A stretch of DNA of 44,747 nt from assembly GCA_021846265.1 (NCBI GenBank), contig JAJZCF010000005.1:1-44747 (forward strand), read 5' to 3'. Origin of the DNA: Actinomycetes bacterium. Its GTDB lineage: Bacteria; Actinomycetota; Acidimicrobiia; Acidimicrobiales; Acidimicrobiaceae. Within the stretch, counting starts at the first letter, position 1. Every line of letters starts with the position of its first letter. Positions 35,502 to 44,747 of the stretch are shown here, one piece after another. A model generated the notes under the pieces. The model saw only the letters and a program-made list of their open reading frames with translations. It was not told the DNA's origin and made no database searches. Position numbers and translations under genes: made by a program.

Positions 35502-37115
35502 ATGGCTTCCCGCCAGAGGTTGATCCAAAGGGGAAAATTAGTACAAATTATGGATGCCGACGAGGCGGTGAGTTACATTCCCGATAACTCAACAGTTGGT
35601 ATTTTGGGAGCCGGAGGGGGACTCAATGAGGCAACCGCCGTCATAAATGCCTTAGCCGCAAGATACAAAGCGACATCATCACCCTCTCAGTTAACACTTT
35701 TTCATTCATCTGGATTAGGCAATAGGGCTGAGCGTGGAATGTCACCATTAGCTCTACCTGGGCTCAGCCAACGGATAATCGGTGGCCATTGGGGTCAATC
35801 GCCGGCTCTTGCCACCATGGCCAAGGAAAATGAATTCGAAGCATACAACTTTCCCCAGGGGGTGATGTCCCAGCTGCTAAGGGCTGCCGCTGCCGGACAG
35901 CCCGGAATCATAACTCACGTTGGCTTAGGTAGTTTTGTTGATCCTCGTTCACTGGGCGGAAAGCTAAATGAATCAACAAAGGAGGACCTTGTCAAACTTA
36001 TGCGCATTGACGGAAAAGACTGGCTCTTCTATCCAACGATTCCGATAGATGTCGCGATAATTCGCGGTACTACAGCTGACACTGAAGGTTATATCTCCAT
36101 GGAAGACGAGATCGCGTACCTTGATGTTCTGGCACTTGCTCAAGCGGCCCACAATAATGGCGGATTTGTTATAGCCCAGGTCCAAAAGGTCGTCCAAGCC
36201 CGAACCTTGCACCCCAAATCTATAAAGGTCCCCGGATTCCTGGTCGATGCGTTGGTAGTGGTTCCAGATCAACCCCAACTCTATTTCGGGTCGGTAAATC
36301 GCTACTTCTCAGGAGACTACAAGATGGATACGGGCAAGTTAGCGCCTCTTCCGCTGGATGTCAGAAAGGTCATCGCCAGACGAGCCCTATTCGATGTTGT
36401 TCCGGGCGATGTCGGCAACGTCGGGGTAGGAATTTCCGACGGCGTTGGGGTGGTGGCACAAGAAGAACAGGTGGAGGATGAGTTCACCCTTACTGTCGAG
36501 CTTGGTCCAATAGGAGGCGTAACTACCCAAGGTATATACCTCGGTGCAAGCGTTAACTCGCAAGCTGTACTCGACATGCCAGCTCAATTCGACTTCTATG
36601 ACGGAGGCGGGCTAGACGTGGCTTTGCTGTCCTTTGCAGCAGTTGATTCGAGTGGATCGGTGAATGTTCACCGTTTCGGCGGAAATATCATGGGAACCGG
36701 TGGCTTCATCAACATTGCCCAAAACTCGAAAACCGTTATTTTTTCAGGTACGCTCACCGCAGGGGGTCTTGAAGTTGAGATCTCGGATGAAAAACTAAAG
36801 ATCCGCAAAGAAGGTAGGTTCACCAAGTTTGTCGCTTCCCAGCCAGAAGTGACCTTTTCTGGACCGGATGCCTTTCGACGGGGTCAAAAAGTTATCTATA
36901 TTACGGAACGCGCGGTCTTCCGGCTAGAAGAGGTCGGTCTGATGTTAGTTGAAGTTGCTCCTGGCATTGACATAGAAAAAGACATTTTTGAGCGCATGGA
37001 GTTCATGCCTATCGTATCGAAGGACCTAAAAACAATGGATCAGCGAATCTATCGCACTCAGACCATGGGAATCCGGGATGAATGGCTTCGCCAAGTATTA
37101 GCTACTCCGGCCTAG
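35502..37115 (+). CDS. acyl-CoA:acetate/3-ketoacid (propionate CoA-transferase-like, family I) CoA-transferase
   Basis: 537 aa; VGILGAGGGLNEATAVINAL...HSSGLGNRAERGMSPLA...; VELGPIGGVTTQGIYLGASVN matches the catalytic-Glu region; GGFINIAQNSKTVIFSGTLTAGG. Confidence 0.9.
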   Translation: MASRQRLIQRGKLVQIMDADEAVSYIPDNSTVGILGAGGGLNEATAVINALAARYKATSSPSQLTLFHSSGLGNRAERGMSPLALPGLSQRIIGGHWGQSPALATMAKENEFEAYNFPQGVMSQLLRAAAAGQPGIITHVGLGSFVDPRSLGGKLNESTKEDLVKLMRIDGKDWLFYPTIPIDVAIIRGTTADTEGYISMEDEIAYLDVLALAQAAHNNGGFVIAQVQKVVQARTLHPKSIKVPGFLVDALVVVPDQPQLYFGSVNRYFSGDYKMDTGKLAPLPLDVRKVIARRALFDVVPGDVGNVGVGISDGVGVVAQEEQVEDEFTLTVELGPIGGVTTQGIYLGASVNSQAVLDMPAQFDFYDGGGLDVALLSFAAVDSSGSVNVHRFGGNIMGTGGFINIAQNSKTVIFSGTLTAGGLEVEISDEKLKIRKEGRFTKFVASQPEVTFSGPDAFRRGQKVIYITERAVFRLEEVGLMLVEVAPGIDIEKDIFERMEFMPIVSKDLKTMDQRIYRTQTMGIRDEWLRQVLATPA

Positions 37116-38037
37116 GCCACAAACTTCAGGTCTAAAGTAGTCAAAACCTTACAGTTATGCGCCGATCTAGTCAGAAAAGCAATCACTCAATTGATTTATA
37201 ATATCTTTCGTTGCGAACCAGGAGACTCAAGCTAGCTTGCTATGGAACATCTTGCACCGCTCTTGACAATCTGGATTGCTAACAAAAAGAATAATCTTTC
37301 ACATTGTCAACGGCTGTTTCATATTCGAGGTCCATGTAACCCCTCAAAAAGCTTCTATTATGTCCAATCGAGTAGTAATTCAATACAAACACAACTGCTA
37401 ATTTTGCAAAACTGAAAGTTTTCTTGGCGACCCCAGTTGGGAGTTATCATGTTCCGGGAATAGTTGAAACTCCAAGTCTTGAGAGATGAAGTTTCTATGG
37501 CAATAGTAAAGAGGCACTCGTCCGAAGTTCGTGACCGAGCAATACCATATAGTCACCGATCATCTGGTTGAGTAAGCATCGGAGTGAGCAGCGATCCAGT
37601 CAGTTGCCGAGAAGCTCACAATGACACCAGAGACGCTTCGGCTCTGGGTTCGGCTAACAATGATCGACACCGATGCGACCAAATGAACTGCGATGGGCAG
37701 CTCTTCTGGCATTGTGAACCATCAAGGAAAGCGAGGCAGAGAAACACTCCCCTTCTTCTGTTTCCATCTATACCTCTAATAGAATTCCGCTACGGGAGGG
37801 GAGGGATTGCTAGTCTGAACAAAACAAACCCGAGGAACACTCACACATCAGGTTGATCAATTTTCGGGGACCCCTCAATAAGTCTGGGAAAGGTGCGCAA
37901 GCTCACAGTTTGGCCTCGAACTTGCGCAGTTTTCAGTTATCGTTCCAAAGTGGCAATGCAACTACTTTCTTTATTTGACTGCAGTCCAATTAGGGTGGAA
38001 GGTCTCAGTAATAGTTTCGAGTTTCGGAGGAATCTCA

Positions 38038-38976
38038 ATGAAAATTGCCGTTTTAGGTGCGGGATCACTCGGAAGTGTTTTTGGGGCTTCACTGGCTTCT
38101 GCCGGTTCCGAAGTTCATCTTATAAGCAGGAATAGCTCCTACGTGGAAGCGGTAAACAAGAACGGCCTCATCCTCATCGAAGGATCTCAACAAAGGATCA
38201 TCAAAACACACGCTACTTCGGATCCGAAGTCCATTGGAGAAGTAGACCTGCTTATCGTCTTGGTGAAATCGTTCGATACCAGAGCGGCTATTGTTTCGGC
38301 CAAGTCGACTGTCGGGCCAAAGACGGTTGTCCTCACACTTCAGAATGGACTCGGAAACGAAGAGGTCATTCACGACGAGTTAGGCGAAGGCCACGTACTA
38401 GCTGGAAGGACTTTCGTCGGAGGAGACGCTATTGCGCCCGGTAAGATCGTTGCCGGCTTGAAAGGCAAGCACACCATTATTGGCGAGCTCAATGGCTTGG
38501 TCACCCAGAGGATAAAGGATATCTCGGCGAAGTTTAATGAAGCAGGCATAGACACCCAAATCAGCACGACAATCAATTCAGTGATTTGGGGAAAGCTGCT
38601 GGTCAACGTGGCAACAGGAGCGATCGCTGGAATCACTGGATTGCCCTATGGACTCCTCTACCAGGTGCCGGAAGTCCACGAAGTTGCCCTCAAAGCGGTT
38701 AATGAAGCAATCAATGTTGCTGAGGCCCTCGGAATCGAGCTAGCTGAAAAAGATCCAGAGGAAATTTGGCAAAGCGCGGGTATCGGTCTTGCTGCAGAAT
38801 TTCGCACGTCTATTCTTCAGAGTCTTGATAGAGGTTCGATCAGCGAGATCGACTTTATCAATGGTGCCGTAGTGAGAGCCGGTAACCAAGTGGGAATATC
38901 TACCCCAGTTAACTCGACTCTCGTCGGCTGCATAAAAGGGATCGAGGCCAAGAACAAGGCAATAGCCAGTCGCTGA
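38038..38976 (+). CDS. 2-dehydropantoate 2-reductase (ketopantoate reductase family)
   Basis: MKIAVLGAGSLGSVFGASLASAGSEVHLISR; LLIVLVKSFDTRAAI; NSVIWGKLLVNVATGAIAGITGLPYG; RBS CGGAGG before ATG 38038 (ORF track starts at 37975). Confidence 0.92.
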   Translation: MKIAVLGAGSLGSVFGASLASAGSEVHLISRNSSYVEAVNKNGLILIEGSQQRIIKTHATSDPKSIGEVDLLIVLVKSFDTRAAIVSAKSTVGPKTVVLTLQNGLGNEEVIHDELGEGHVLAGRTFVGGDAIAPGKIVAGLKGKHTIIGELNGLVTQRIKDISAKFNEAGIDTQISTTINSVIWGKLLVNVATGAIAGITGLPYGLLYQVPEVHEVALKAVNEAINVAEALGIELAEKDPEEIWQSAGIGLAAEFRTSILQSLDRGSISEIDFINGAVVRAGNQVGISTPVNSTLVGCIKGIEAKNKAIASR

Positions 38977-38986
38977 TAGCCATCCT

Positions 38987-41482
38987 CTACGACTTGCCGC
39001 CCGCCTCTCTCTGGGCCACTCTGGTTAGCTCTTGCACAAATTCGCGAAGCACCTCTTGGCGATGGCTGCGACGAAGGGAAAGCAGATATGGATTCATTAC
39101 TGCAGAACGAAGAACCGTAACGCCTAGTGACGAATAGTTGTTTCGGGCGTCCTCTATTCCAGCCGCTTCAAAGAAATCGGCTAATGTTGAATAGTCATAG
39201 CCCGGTTCGCTGAACACGGTTCTCGATAAGAAAAATGGCTGGGCATAACTGTACTGCCTTTGTCCATGCTCGGCCTGAATTGCAAAACTCTCGTAAACCG
39301 CCTGCGTTAGAGAGTTGAAGCCGCTTAAAGACGAATCTCCTTTGCGCTTTATACCAAATATTACGATATTTGAATCCGGAGGAGCCGGGAGTAATCCCCT
39401 ACGAGCAAAAGTTACCACCTCGAAGTTTCGGTTGGGTTCGATCACCGACAGTGCATCGTCTAAGGAGACAAGCCACTCATATAGCTCCCGAGCTGAAATC
39501 CATGAGCTCCTGACAATTGCCCCGTGGTTCCTTCGATCCAGAGGTATAAGCTCGGTGTTCAGCCATAGCGCCGTCGCCGGAAAGCTCGGTCTAGAGCCTT
39601 CCAATGTATATGGAGCGAAAGCTTCAGTTGCCACGGTACCGGCGCTCGCCAGTTGGCCTTGGTATATCGACTCGACTAGATGGCGAGGTGGAAGATGAAG
39701 GATTCTTGAATCGGAAACCGAAGTAATGTATGGCGCCTTCTGTCTAACAACCAGCCGAACCCAATCGTTCTGGAAAGCCACTGCACCACATGGATAATTT
39801 ACATACCCCATCTTATGAGGGTCAACGGTGACTGAATCTGCATCTTTAATGTGGAAAAGGGAACTAACAATCTCGTGATCATCAAAAGATACTGCCACCT
39901 CTTTTGAATACGAGAGTTCAAGATCTGACTCGTAGTCATATCTACCGACTTCGAGTACGAGATCGTCGGCTACCGTAGAGGACACCTGTTCAAAAAGCCC
40001 AGAACTACCTTCTTTCGAATCACCGGCCTCAGCGCCGAGCGGCACCACTTCTCGCAAAAGATTCTTGAGTACGACGAGAGTTTCGGTGTTTTTTGCAGTC
40101 GATACGGCTTCAAGTAAAGCGCGAGTCAATCTACGGCACCTAGCTGTATTGATATTGAGCTTTGTGACCGAAACCGAGTCCGAAAGCGATGCCGCAGCCC
40201 TCCGTGGGTCAAAATCTGCCATTTTTGGTATGTCGAAGTGCTCGAATAGAGTCTCAAAGGCTATCTGTATATTTTCATCCAATGAAGGTCTCAAAATTGT
40301 CCTGAAGTAGCCTCCCCAAGCCGCGTCGACGTGTACCCAAAAGCTGCTACCCCTCCGTTCAACACTCCGTCTTATGTTGAGTATTTGGCCAATCGGATCT
40401 ATCGCCCCTTCTTCAGTTGTGCCAGCAATACCGATTACAGCGAGGGGAAATCGCCCGGCCCCAATAGCATCGATAACCTTTTGTTCAAGGTCAAGTGGAT
40501 CAAGTCGGAACTGTGAATCCATGGCCACCTTTATCACGGCATTTCGACCCAGACCAAGTAGATCCATCGCTTTTTGGATCGAGTAATGCGCCGCTCCAGA
40601 GACAAAGATGGCAGGTGGGAAGTCAGTTAGGCACTTTGCAAGTCCATTTGCCAAAGAGTAGTCCGAGTCTTCTTCAAGCAGACGCCAGGCCAGTGAGGCT
40701 ACGCCCTCGTCTTCATCGGCGGGAGATAAAAAACGCTTTACTGCTTCCAAATACCTTGCGATTAGGGCTAACGATTCAGATGGCGCTATTCCAATGACTT
40801 CAGCCCGAGTGAGTTCCGTAATTGGAATCTCGTCAAGAGAACCTTCGCTCGACGTCTTGACTACCGAAATATCCAGGGAATGCTTCCTGGCAACGTCTTG
40901 TACCGCGAGTGGAAAGTATTTGACCGCTCTAGCCACCCAAAGCGCCTCAATGTTCGCAACCGTGCCTCCTGAAGTGAGGTGGCACCATGCATATGGCTCT
41001 GCAAGCAATCGCCTATATTCAGCCAGGGAATCTTCGTTGATTAGAGCTGGGGGGTCAGGAGGCGGGACGAACCCGATCATCTCAAGCAGTCGATTACACG
41101 CATCGATCTCGTATTCGACGGTGACCGCACCCGTCTCAGATGTCACGTTGTTGGAATTATAGAGTAAGCCCGCCAGAGAGCCGACTAGGGCAGGTATGGT
41201 CGTTTCCCCTTGTTGGTGCGCTATGTATCGAGGAGAATAGAAGGGGAAACTCCGTCGGAGTCGACCCAGCATCTCGGTAATTCTCTCTTCTAAATCGCTC
41301 CGTTCTTGCTTAAATCCATCTAAGTCGATTGGAGGCATTAATGAGGTATCAGCTGGGTAGTAGTTCCTTCTCCAATGAAAATAGTCGTCCAGAACTTTGT
41401 CGAAAAGCTCCTTTACGTAGTCGGAGTTCTCCCCTTTTGGCCCAGGAAAGTAGGCAAGATAGGATTCATAATCAGAAGTCAA
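38987..41482 (-). CDS. group II PLP-dependent decarboxylase, unusually long (831 aa)
   Basis: WVHVDAAWGGYF and SVTVDPHKMGYVNYPCGAVAF PLP motifs; AHQQGETTIPALVGSLAGLLYNSNNVTSETGAVTVEYE; HLTSGGTVANIEALWVAR. Confidence 0.9.
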   Translation of the reverse strand: MTSDYESYLAYFPGPKGENSDYVKELFDKVLDDYFHWRRNYYPADTSLMPPIDLDGFKQERSDLEERITEMLGRLRRSFPFYSPRYIAHQQGETTIPALVGSLAGLLYNSNNVTSETGAVTVEYEIDACNRLLEMIGFVPPPDPPALINEDSLAEYRRLLAEPYAWCHLTSGGTVANIEALWVARAVKYFPLAVQDVARKHSLDISVVKTSSEGSLDEIPITELTRAEVIGIAPSESLALIARYLEAVKRFLSPADEDEGVASLAWRLLEEDSDYSLANGLAKCLTDFPPAIFVSGAAHYSIQKAMDLLGLGRNAVIKVAMDSQFRLDPLDLEQKVIDAIGAGRFPLAVIGIAGTTEEGAIDPIGQILNIRRSVERRGSSFWVHVDAAWGGYFRTILRPSLDENIQIAFETLFEHFDIPKMADFDPRRAAASLSDSVSVTKLNINTARCRRLTRALLEAVSTAKNTETLVVLKNLLREVVPLGAEAGDSKEGSSGLFEQVSSTVADDLVLEVGRYDYESDLELSYSKEVAVSFDDHEIVSSLFHIKDADSVTVDPHKMGYVNYPCGAVAFQNDWVRLVVRQKAPYITSVSDSRILHLPPRHLVESIYQGQLASAGTVATEAFAPYTLEGSRPSFPATALWLNTELIPLDRRNHGAIVRSSWISARELYEWLVSLDDALSVIEPNRNFEVVTFARRGLLPAPPDSNIVIFGIKRKGDSSLSGFNSLTQAVYESFAIQAEHGQRQYSYAQPFFLSRTVFSEPGYDYSTLADFFEAAGIEDARNNYSSLGVTVLRSAVMNPYLLSLRRSHRQEVLREFVQELTRVAQREAGGKS

Positions 41483-42023
41483 GTTTCCCCCACTACTTTT
41501 CGACCAGCTAGGTCAATACCAATTCAGATGCAGGCTAGCGAATTCTAGTACCGAATATCACCTACGAAGACGAAGGCTAATATGCCGACTCCCCTGGTCA
41601 CAACTAAGCCCTGGAGTCGAGCTTACATAGCTCGAAAGCCAACGAGACAAAAGCGAGGTGTAGGTTGGGATCGCATCTGTCTCATCGACTTAGCCAAAGA
41701 GTCCCTTATCCAGTCTCAAAGTAGGAACGTTCCGATTAAATTCGCTAGCACAGCCGCCCCCTCAGAGCGCTTCAGACTCCAAGCCAATCGGTAGCTATCG
41801 GCCTCCGTGGGCAGAATTCGCCTAGCACCGGCAAACACCATCTCCTCGATGAGTCAGGGCTCCAGTCGAAATCCGGAGCAACTTCAAACCTCTCGGCAAG
41901 CCGAAATTCTTGCTCGGTAATTGCATGGACTAGTGTGACGTAAGTTCAGTTAGTCGTCAAACAGAACGCTCGCCGCCTACTTTTTGGTATGCGGGGACAC
42001 ATTCACCGTCGAGCTCGACGGTG

Positions 42024-42698
42024 CTAAAGGTCACCTTGCTCGGTGGTCACTAATGCACTTAGTACGAACCTCGTGACCTGGCTGACCATATCTTCAAGCA
42101 GCCCGCCACCTTCGAACAGCATTCCAAAAGCTGATTTAGTCACGCCAAGATAGAAATTAAAACAGATATCCGCTGGAATATCTTGCCGAATCAAGCCCCG
42201 TCGCTGTGCGGACTTAAATCCTTCCAGCGCCGGCTTTACCGCCAACCTGAACTCCTTGACTCGATCCTTTTTGACTCCACTCCTTACGAGATAGTTGTAC
42301 TTACTGGAGAGTGTGAAAAATACTCTTGTCAATCTTGCTACAGCTTCGCCAAGTTCAACGGATTCAAGATCAGACTGGCAGATACCCTTTTCAAGATCCG
42401 CCAAGGCACTTTCCATCAGTGCGTCAAGGAGGCACTCTCGGTTCGGAAAGTAACGATATAAGGTGGCTCTAGCTACTCCGGAGACCTCCGCAATTTCGGC
42501 CATAGACGCGCCCTCACCGCGATTGGAAAAAACCTCGGCCGTTGCTTGAAGAATAGCCTCTTTGGTGTAATCCTTAATTGCAGAGGCGCGCCTAGGCGTC
42601 TCCAGTCCTTTGCAGCTTGATAGAACATCATCTCGTCCACTCAACCTGTCAACACCACCTAAACCGATTTTAGCGCTTGTGAGACTATGCTGTCTCAT
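42024..42698 (-). CDS. TetR/AcrR family transcriptional regulator
   Basis: KEAILQATAEVFSNRGEGASMAEIAEVSGVARATLYRYFPNRECLLDALM; start codon uncertain. Confidence 0.93.
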   Translation of the reverse strand: MRQHSLTSAKIGLGGVDRLSGRDDVLSSCKGLETPRRASAIKDYTKEAILQATAEVFSNRGEGASMAEIAEVSGVARATLYRYFPNRECLLDALMESALADLEKGICQSDLESVELGEAVARLTRVFFTLSSKYNYLVRSGVKKDRVKEFRLAVKPALEGFKSAQRRGLIRQDIPADICFNFYLGVTKSAFGMLFEGGGLLEDMVSQVTRFVLSALVTTEQGDL

Positions 42699-42772
42699 AA
42701 CAATACAGCTTTGCTTCTATTAACGACATAAGATCGCACTAACATGCTTCAACTAAATGACAAGGGGTAGTA

Positions 42773-44341
42773 ATGTCATTAGAGCCGACCTCGGTGCTTG
42801 AGCCTGGGAACTCTTCGCGAGACCGTACAGTATTCATGGCGATCGTGGCCTTAATGTTGGCCATGTTGCTCTCGGCTCTCGATCAAACCATCGTGGCTAC
42901 TGCTCTTCCAACCATAGCTGGAGATCTTGGAGGCCTTAATCACCTCTCCTGGGTGGTAACCGCATATTTAATAACCTCGACCATTTCAACTCCGCTCTGG
43001 GGAAAGCTCGGCGACCTTTATGGACGTAAAAAGCTTTTTCAGGCCTCAATTATCATTTTTTTGATAGGGTCAGCTCTTTCCGGGATCTCCCATTCCATGG
43101 CGCAGCTCATCGCTTTTCGAGCCCTCCAGGGAATTGGTGGTGGAGGCTTAATAGTGGGTTCGCAGTCCATTATTGGTGACATCGTCTCACCTCGAGAAAG
43201 AGGAAAATACCAAGGGCTGTTTGGGGCGGTATTTGGGTTGGCTTCGATTGCGGGTCCCCTTCTTGGCGGATTTTTCACCGACAACTTGAGCTGGAGATGG
43301 GTCTTCTATATAAACGTCCCAATCGGAATTGTCGCCCTCGCTGTGATAGCGGCAGTTCTCCATCTGCCGGTACAACGTCGAACACACAAGATTGACTATT
43401 TAGGATCCACGCTCTTGGGAGTTGCGGTTACTTTAATCATCCTCGTAACCACCTGGGGAGGTACGACGTATCCTTGGAAATCGATAACTATCATCGGCCT
43501 TAGTGCATTTAGCGCTGTTTTACTGGTGATATTTATCTTCGTCGAACGTGCGGCCAAGGAACCGCTCCTTCCGCTTGGTCTTTTCAAAAATGCCATTTTC
43601 ACCGTGACGTCATCTATGGGATTCATAGTTGGTTTCTCCATGTTCGGGGCTATCATCTTTCTCCCGACCTTTCTTCAGACCGTTTTCGGAGCTTCACCGA
43701 CGATGTCGGGACTCGAACTGCTCCCATTGATGCTCGGAGTGGTGGGTACCTCGATCACTACTGGTCTGCTTATAACCAAGCATGGCAAGTACAAGATCTA
43801 CCCGATCGTCGGCACTTTGCTAATGACCGTAGGCCTGTTTTTACTTTCCATGATGACATCTACCACAAGTCTCTTTATAGCGTCGGTATTCATGTTCGTC
43901 CTAGGCCTGGGACTTGGTGCTGTGATGCAGGTCTTGGTCGTAGCCGTGCAGAATGCGGTACCTTACGAGTACCTCGGTACCGCCACTTCAGCGGCTACTT
44001 TTTTCAGGTCAATAGGTGGATCATTTGGCGTGGCCGTCTATGGAGCGATTTTCAATGCGCGCCTTAGCGCAAATCTCCACAAATACCTTCCACCGGCGGC
44101 TAACAGCCTTATCAAAGGTCAAAGTATCGCTATAAGTCCGTCGGCTTTGGACAAGCTACCAACCCCAATTAGGCACGGATTTATACTAGCTTTTTCCAAT
44201 TCGATAGACACTGTCTTCTTGATTGCTGTACCAATAGCCGCAATCTCTTTCGTCCTTTCAATCTTTGTGAAACAGGTTCCCCTTAGAGAACACGCATTTG
44301 TGGCTTCGGAGGCTGGTCTTTCTGGATTTACCGCAGAATGA
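42773..44341 (+). CDS. MFS transporter, DHA2 (EmrB/QacA) drug efflux type
   Basis: [55 protein letters not shown]; about 14 TM; divergent from a TetR gene. Confidence 0.95.
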   Translation: MSLEPTSVLEPGNSSRDRTVFMAIVALMLAMLLSALDQTIVATALPTIAGDLGGLNHLSWVVTAYLITSTISTPLWGKLGDLYGRKKLFQASIIIFLIGSALSGISHSMAQLIAFRALQGIGGGGLIVGSQSIIGDIVSPRERGKYQGLFGAVFGLASIAGPLLGGFFTDNLSWRWVFYINVPIGIVALAVIAAVLHLPVQRRTHKIDYLGSTLLGVAVTLIILVTTWGGTTYPWKSITIIGLSAFSAVLLVIFIFVERAAKEPLLPLGLFKNAIFTVTSSMGFIVGFSMFGAIIFLPTFLQTVFGASPTMSGLELLPLMLGVVGTSITTGLLITKHGKYKIYPIVGTLLMTVGLFLLSMMTSTTSLFIASVFMFVLGLGLGAVMQVLVVAVQNAVPYEYLGTATSAATFFRSIGGSFGVAVYGAIFNARLSANLHKYLPPAANSLIKGQSIAISPSALDKLPTPIRHGFILAFSNSIDTVFLIAVPIAAISFVLSIFVKQVPLREHAFVASEAGLSGFTAE

Positions 44342-44747
44342 CGCAAATTAGCCGCAACTTCCGAATTAGGCAAAAATGTTGAATGGATTGTCACTGAAAT
44401 AGTTCTTCAAAAGTGACCTTTAATACGTTACTGGAATCGCTTGACCTAATAGGACAGGATGCGACTCCTGCACCTAATTTGATTTCTAATTCGCCCATCT
44501 AATAGATATGACGTGAAACAGTAGTCGAGAGCGACCTTGCCAGGTATCAGACGTATACTTTTAGCGATTAAATGTCGGATGAGTATCCTAGTTTAGGAAA
44601 TAGAATCCTCCTAGAGGCGGCCTCTCACAGCCAGGGCTGGCTCAGGTAGATGGGTCTTTTTTTGTCGGTATCGATCTGAACTGCAAAATCGTGAGAAAAC
44701 TTATTGAAGTAACAGGTAAACGTGGCCGATAAAAGACCAGTGACCAC

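Noticed and set aside
1-44747. CRISPR arrays, tRNA/rRNA genes, IS elements or prophage genes
   Set aside because: Visual scan found no regularly spaced repeats, no convincing tRNA T-loop/acceptor combinations, no rRNA signatures and no transposase/integrase/phage motifs; not exhaustively computed.

Overview
This 44.7 kb window is a chromosomal stretch of moderate GC. Gene content suggests an actinobacterium, possibly Acidimicrobiia-like (an inference, not tested). I call about 31 protein-coding genes. No rRNA, tRNA, CRISPR array or intact mobile element was recognised. Main blocks: (1) cell-envelope genes: DMT permease and alpha/beta hydrolase, diverging from an MGDG-synthase-like glycosyltransferase and a polysaccharide deacetylase, then AI-2E and LPG-synthase-like membrane proteins; (2) a polyphosphate operon: ppk1, CYTH protein, Ppx/GppA; (3) two SEDS (FtsW/RodA) genes flanking a DUF151 nuclease-like gene; (4) a PspA protein fused to a PspAA-like domain, then an ABC exporter; (5) a sulfur module: SQR-like flavoprotein, DsrC/TusE-like protein, DsrE2-like protein; (6) an AroK-AroB fusion; (7) a CoA-ester catabolic island: citrate-synthase/citryl-CoA-lyase-like, CaiB/BaiF, ALDH, ADH, EamA, IclR, acyl-CoA dehydrogenase, CoA-transferase; (8) a PanE-like reductase convergent with an unusually long PLP decarboxylase; (9) a TetR/MFS efflux pair. 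The most interesting signals are: a glycosyltransferase whose C-terminus looks like a catalytically dead NodB domain, next to a live NodB gene; the compact SQR/DsrC/DsrE2 module, in which DsrC has lost CysB; the PspA-PspAA fusion; the CYTH protein with a non-canonical partner domain in the polyP operon; the insert-bearing PLP decarboxylase next to PanE; and an IclR-type operator. All calls come from reading the sequence and ORF track; no database searches were run.
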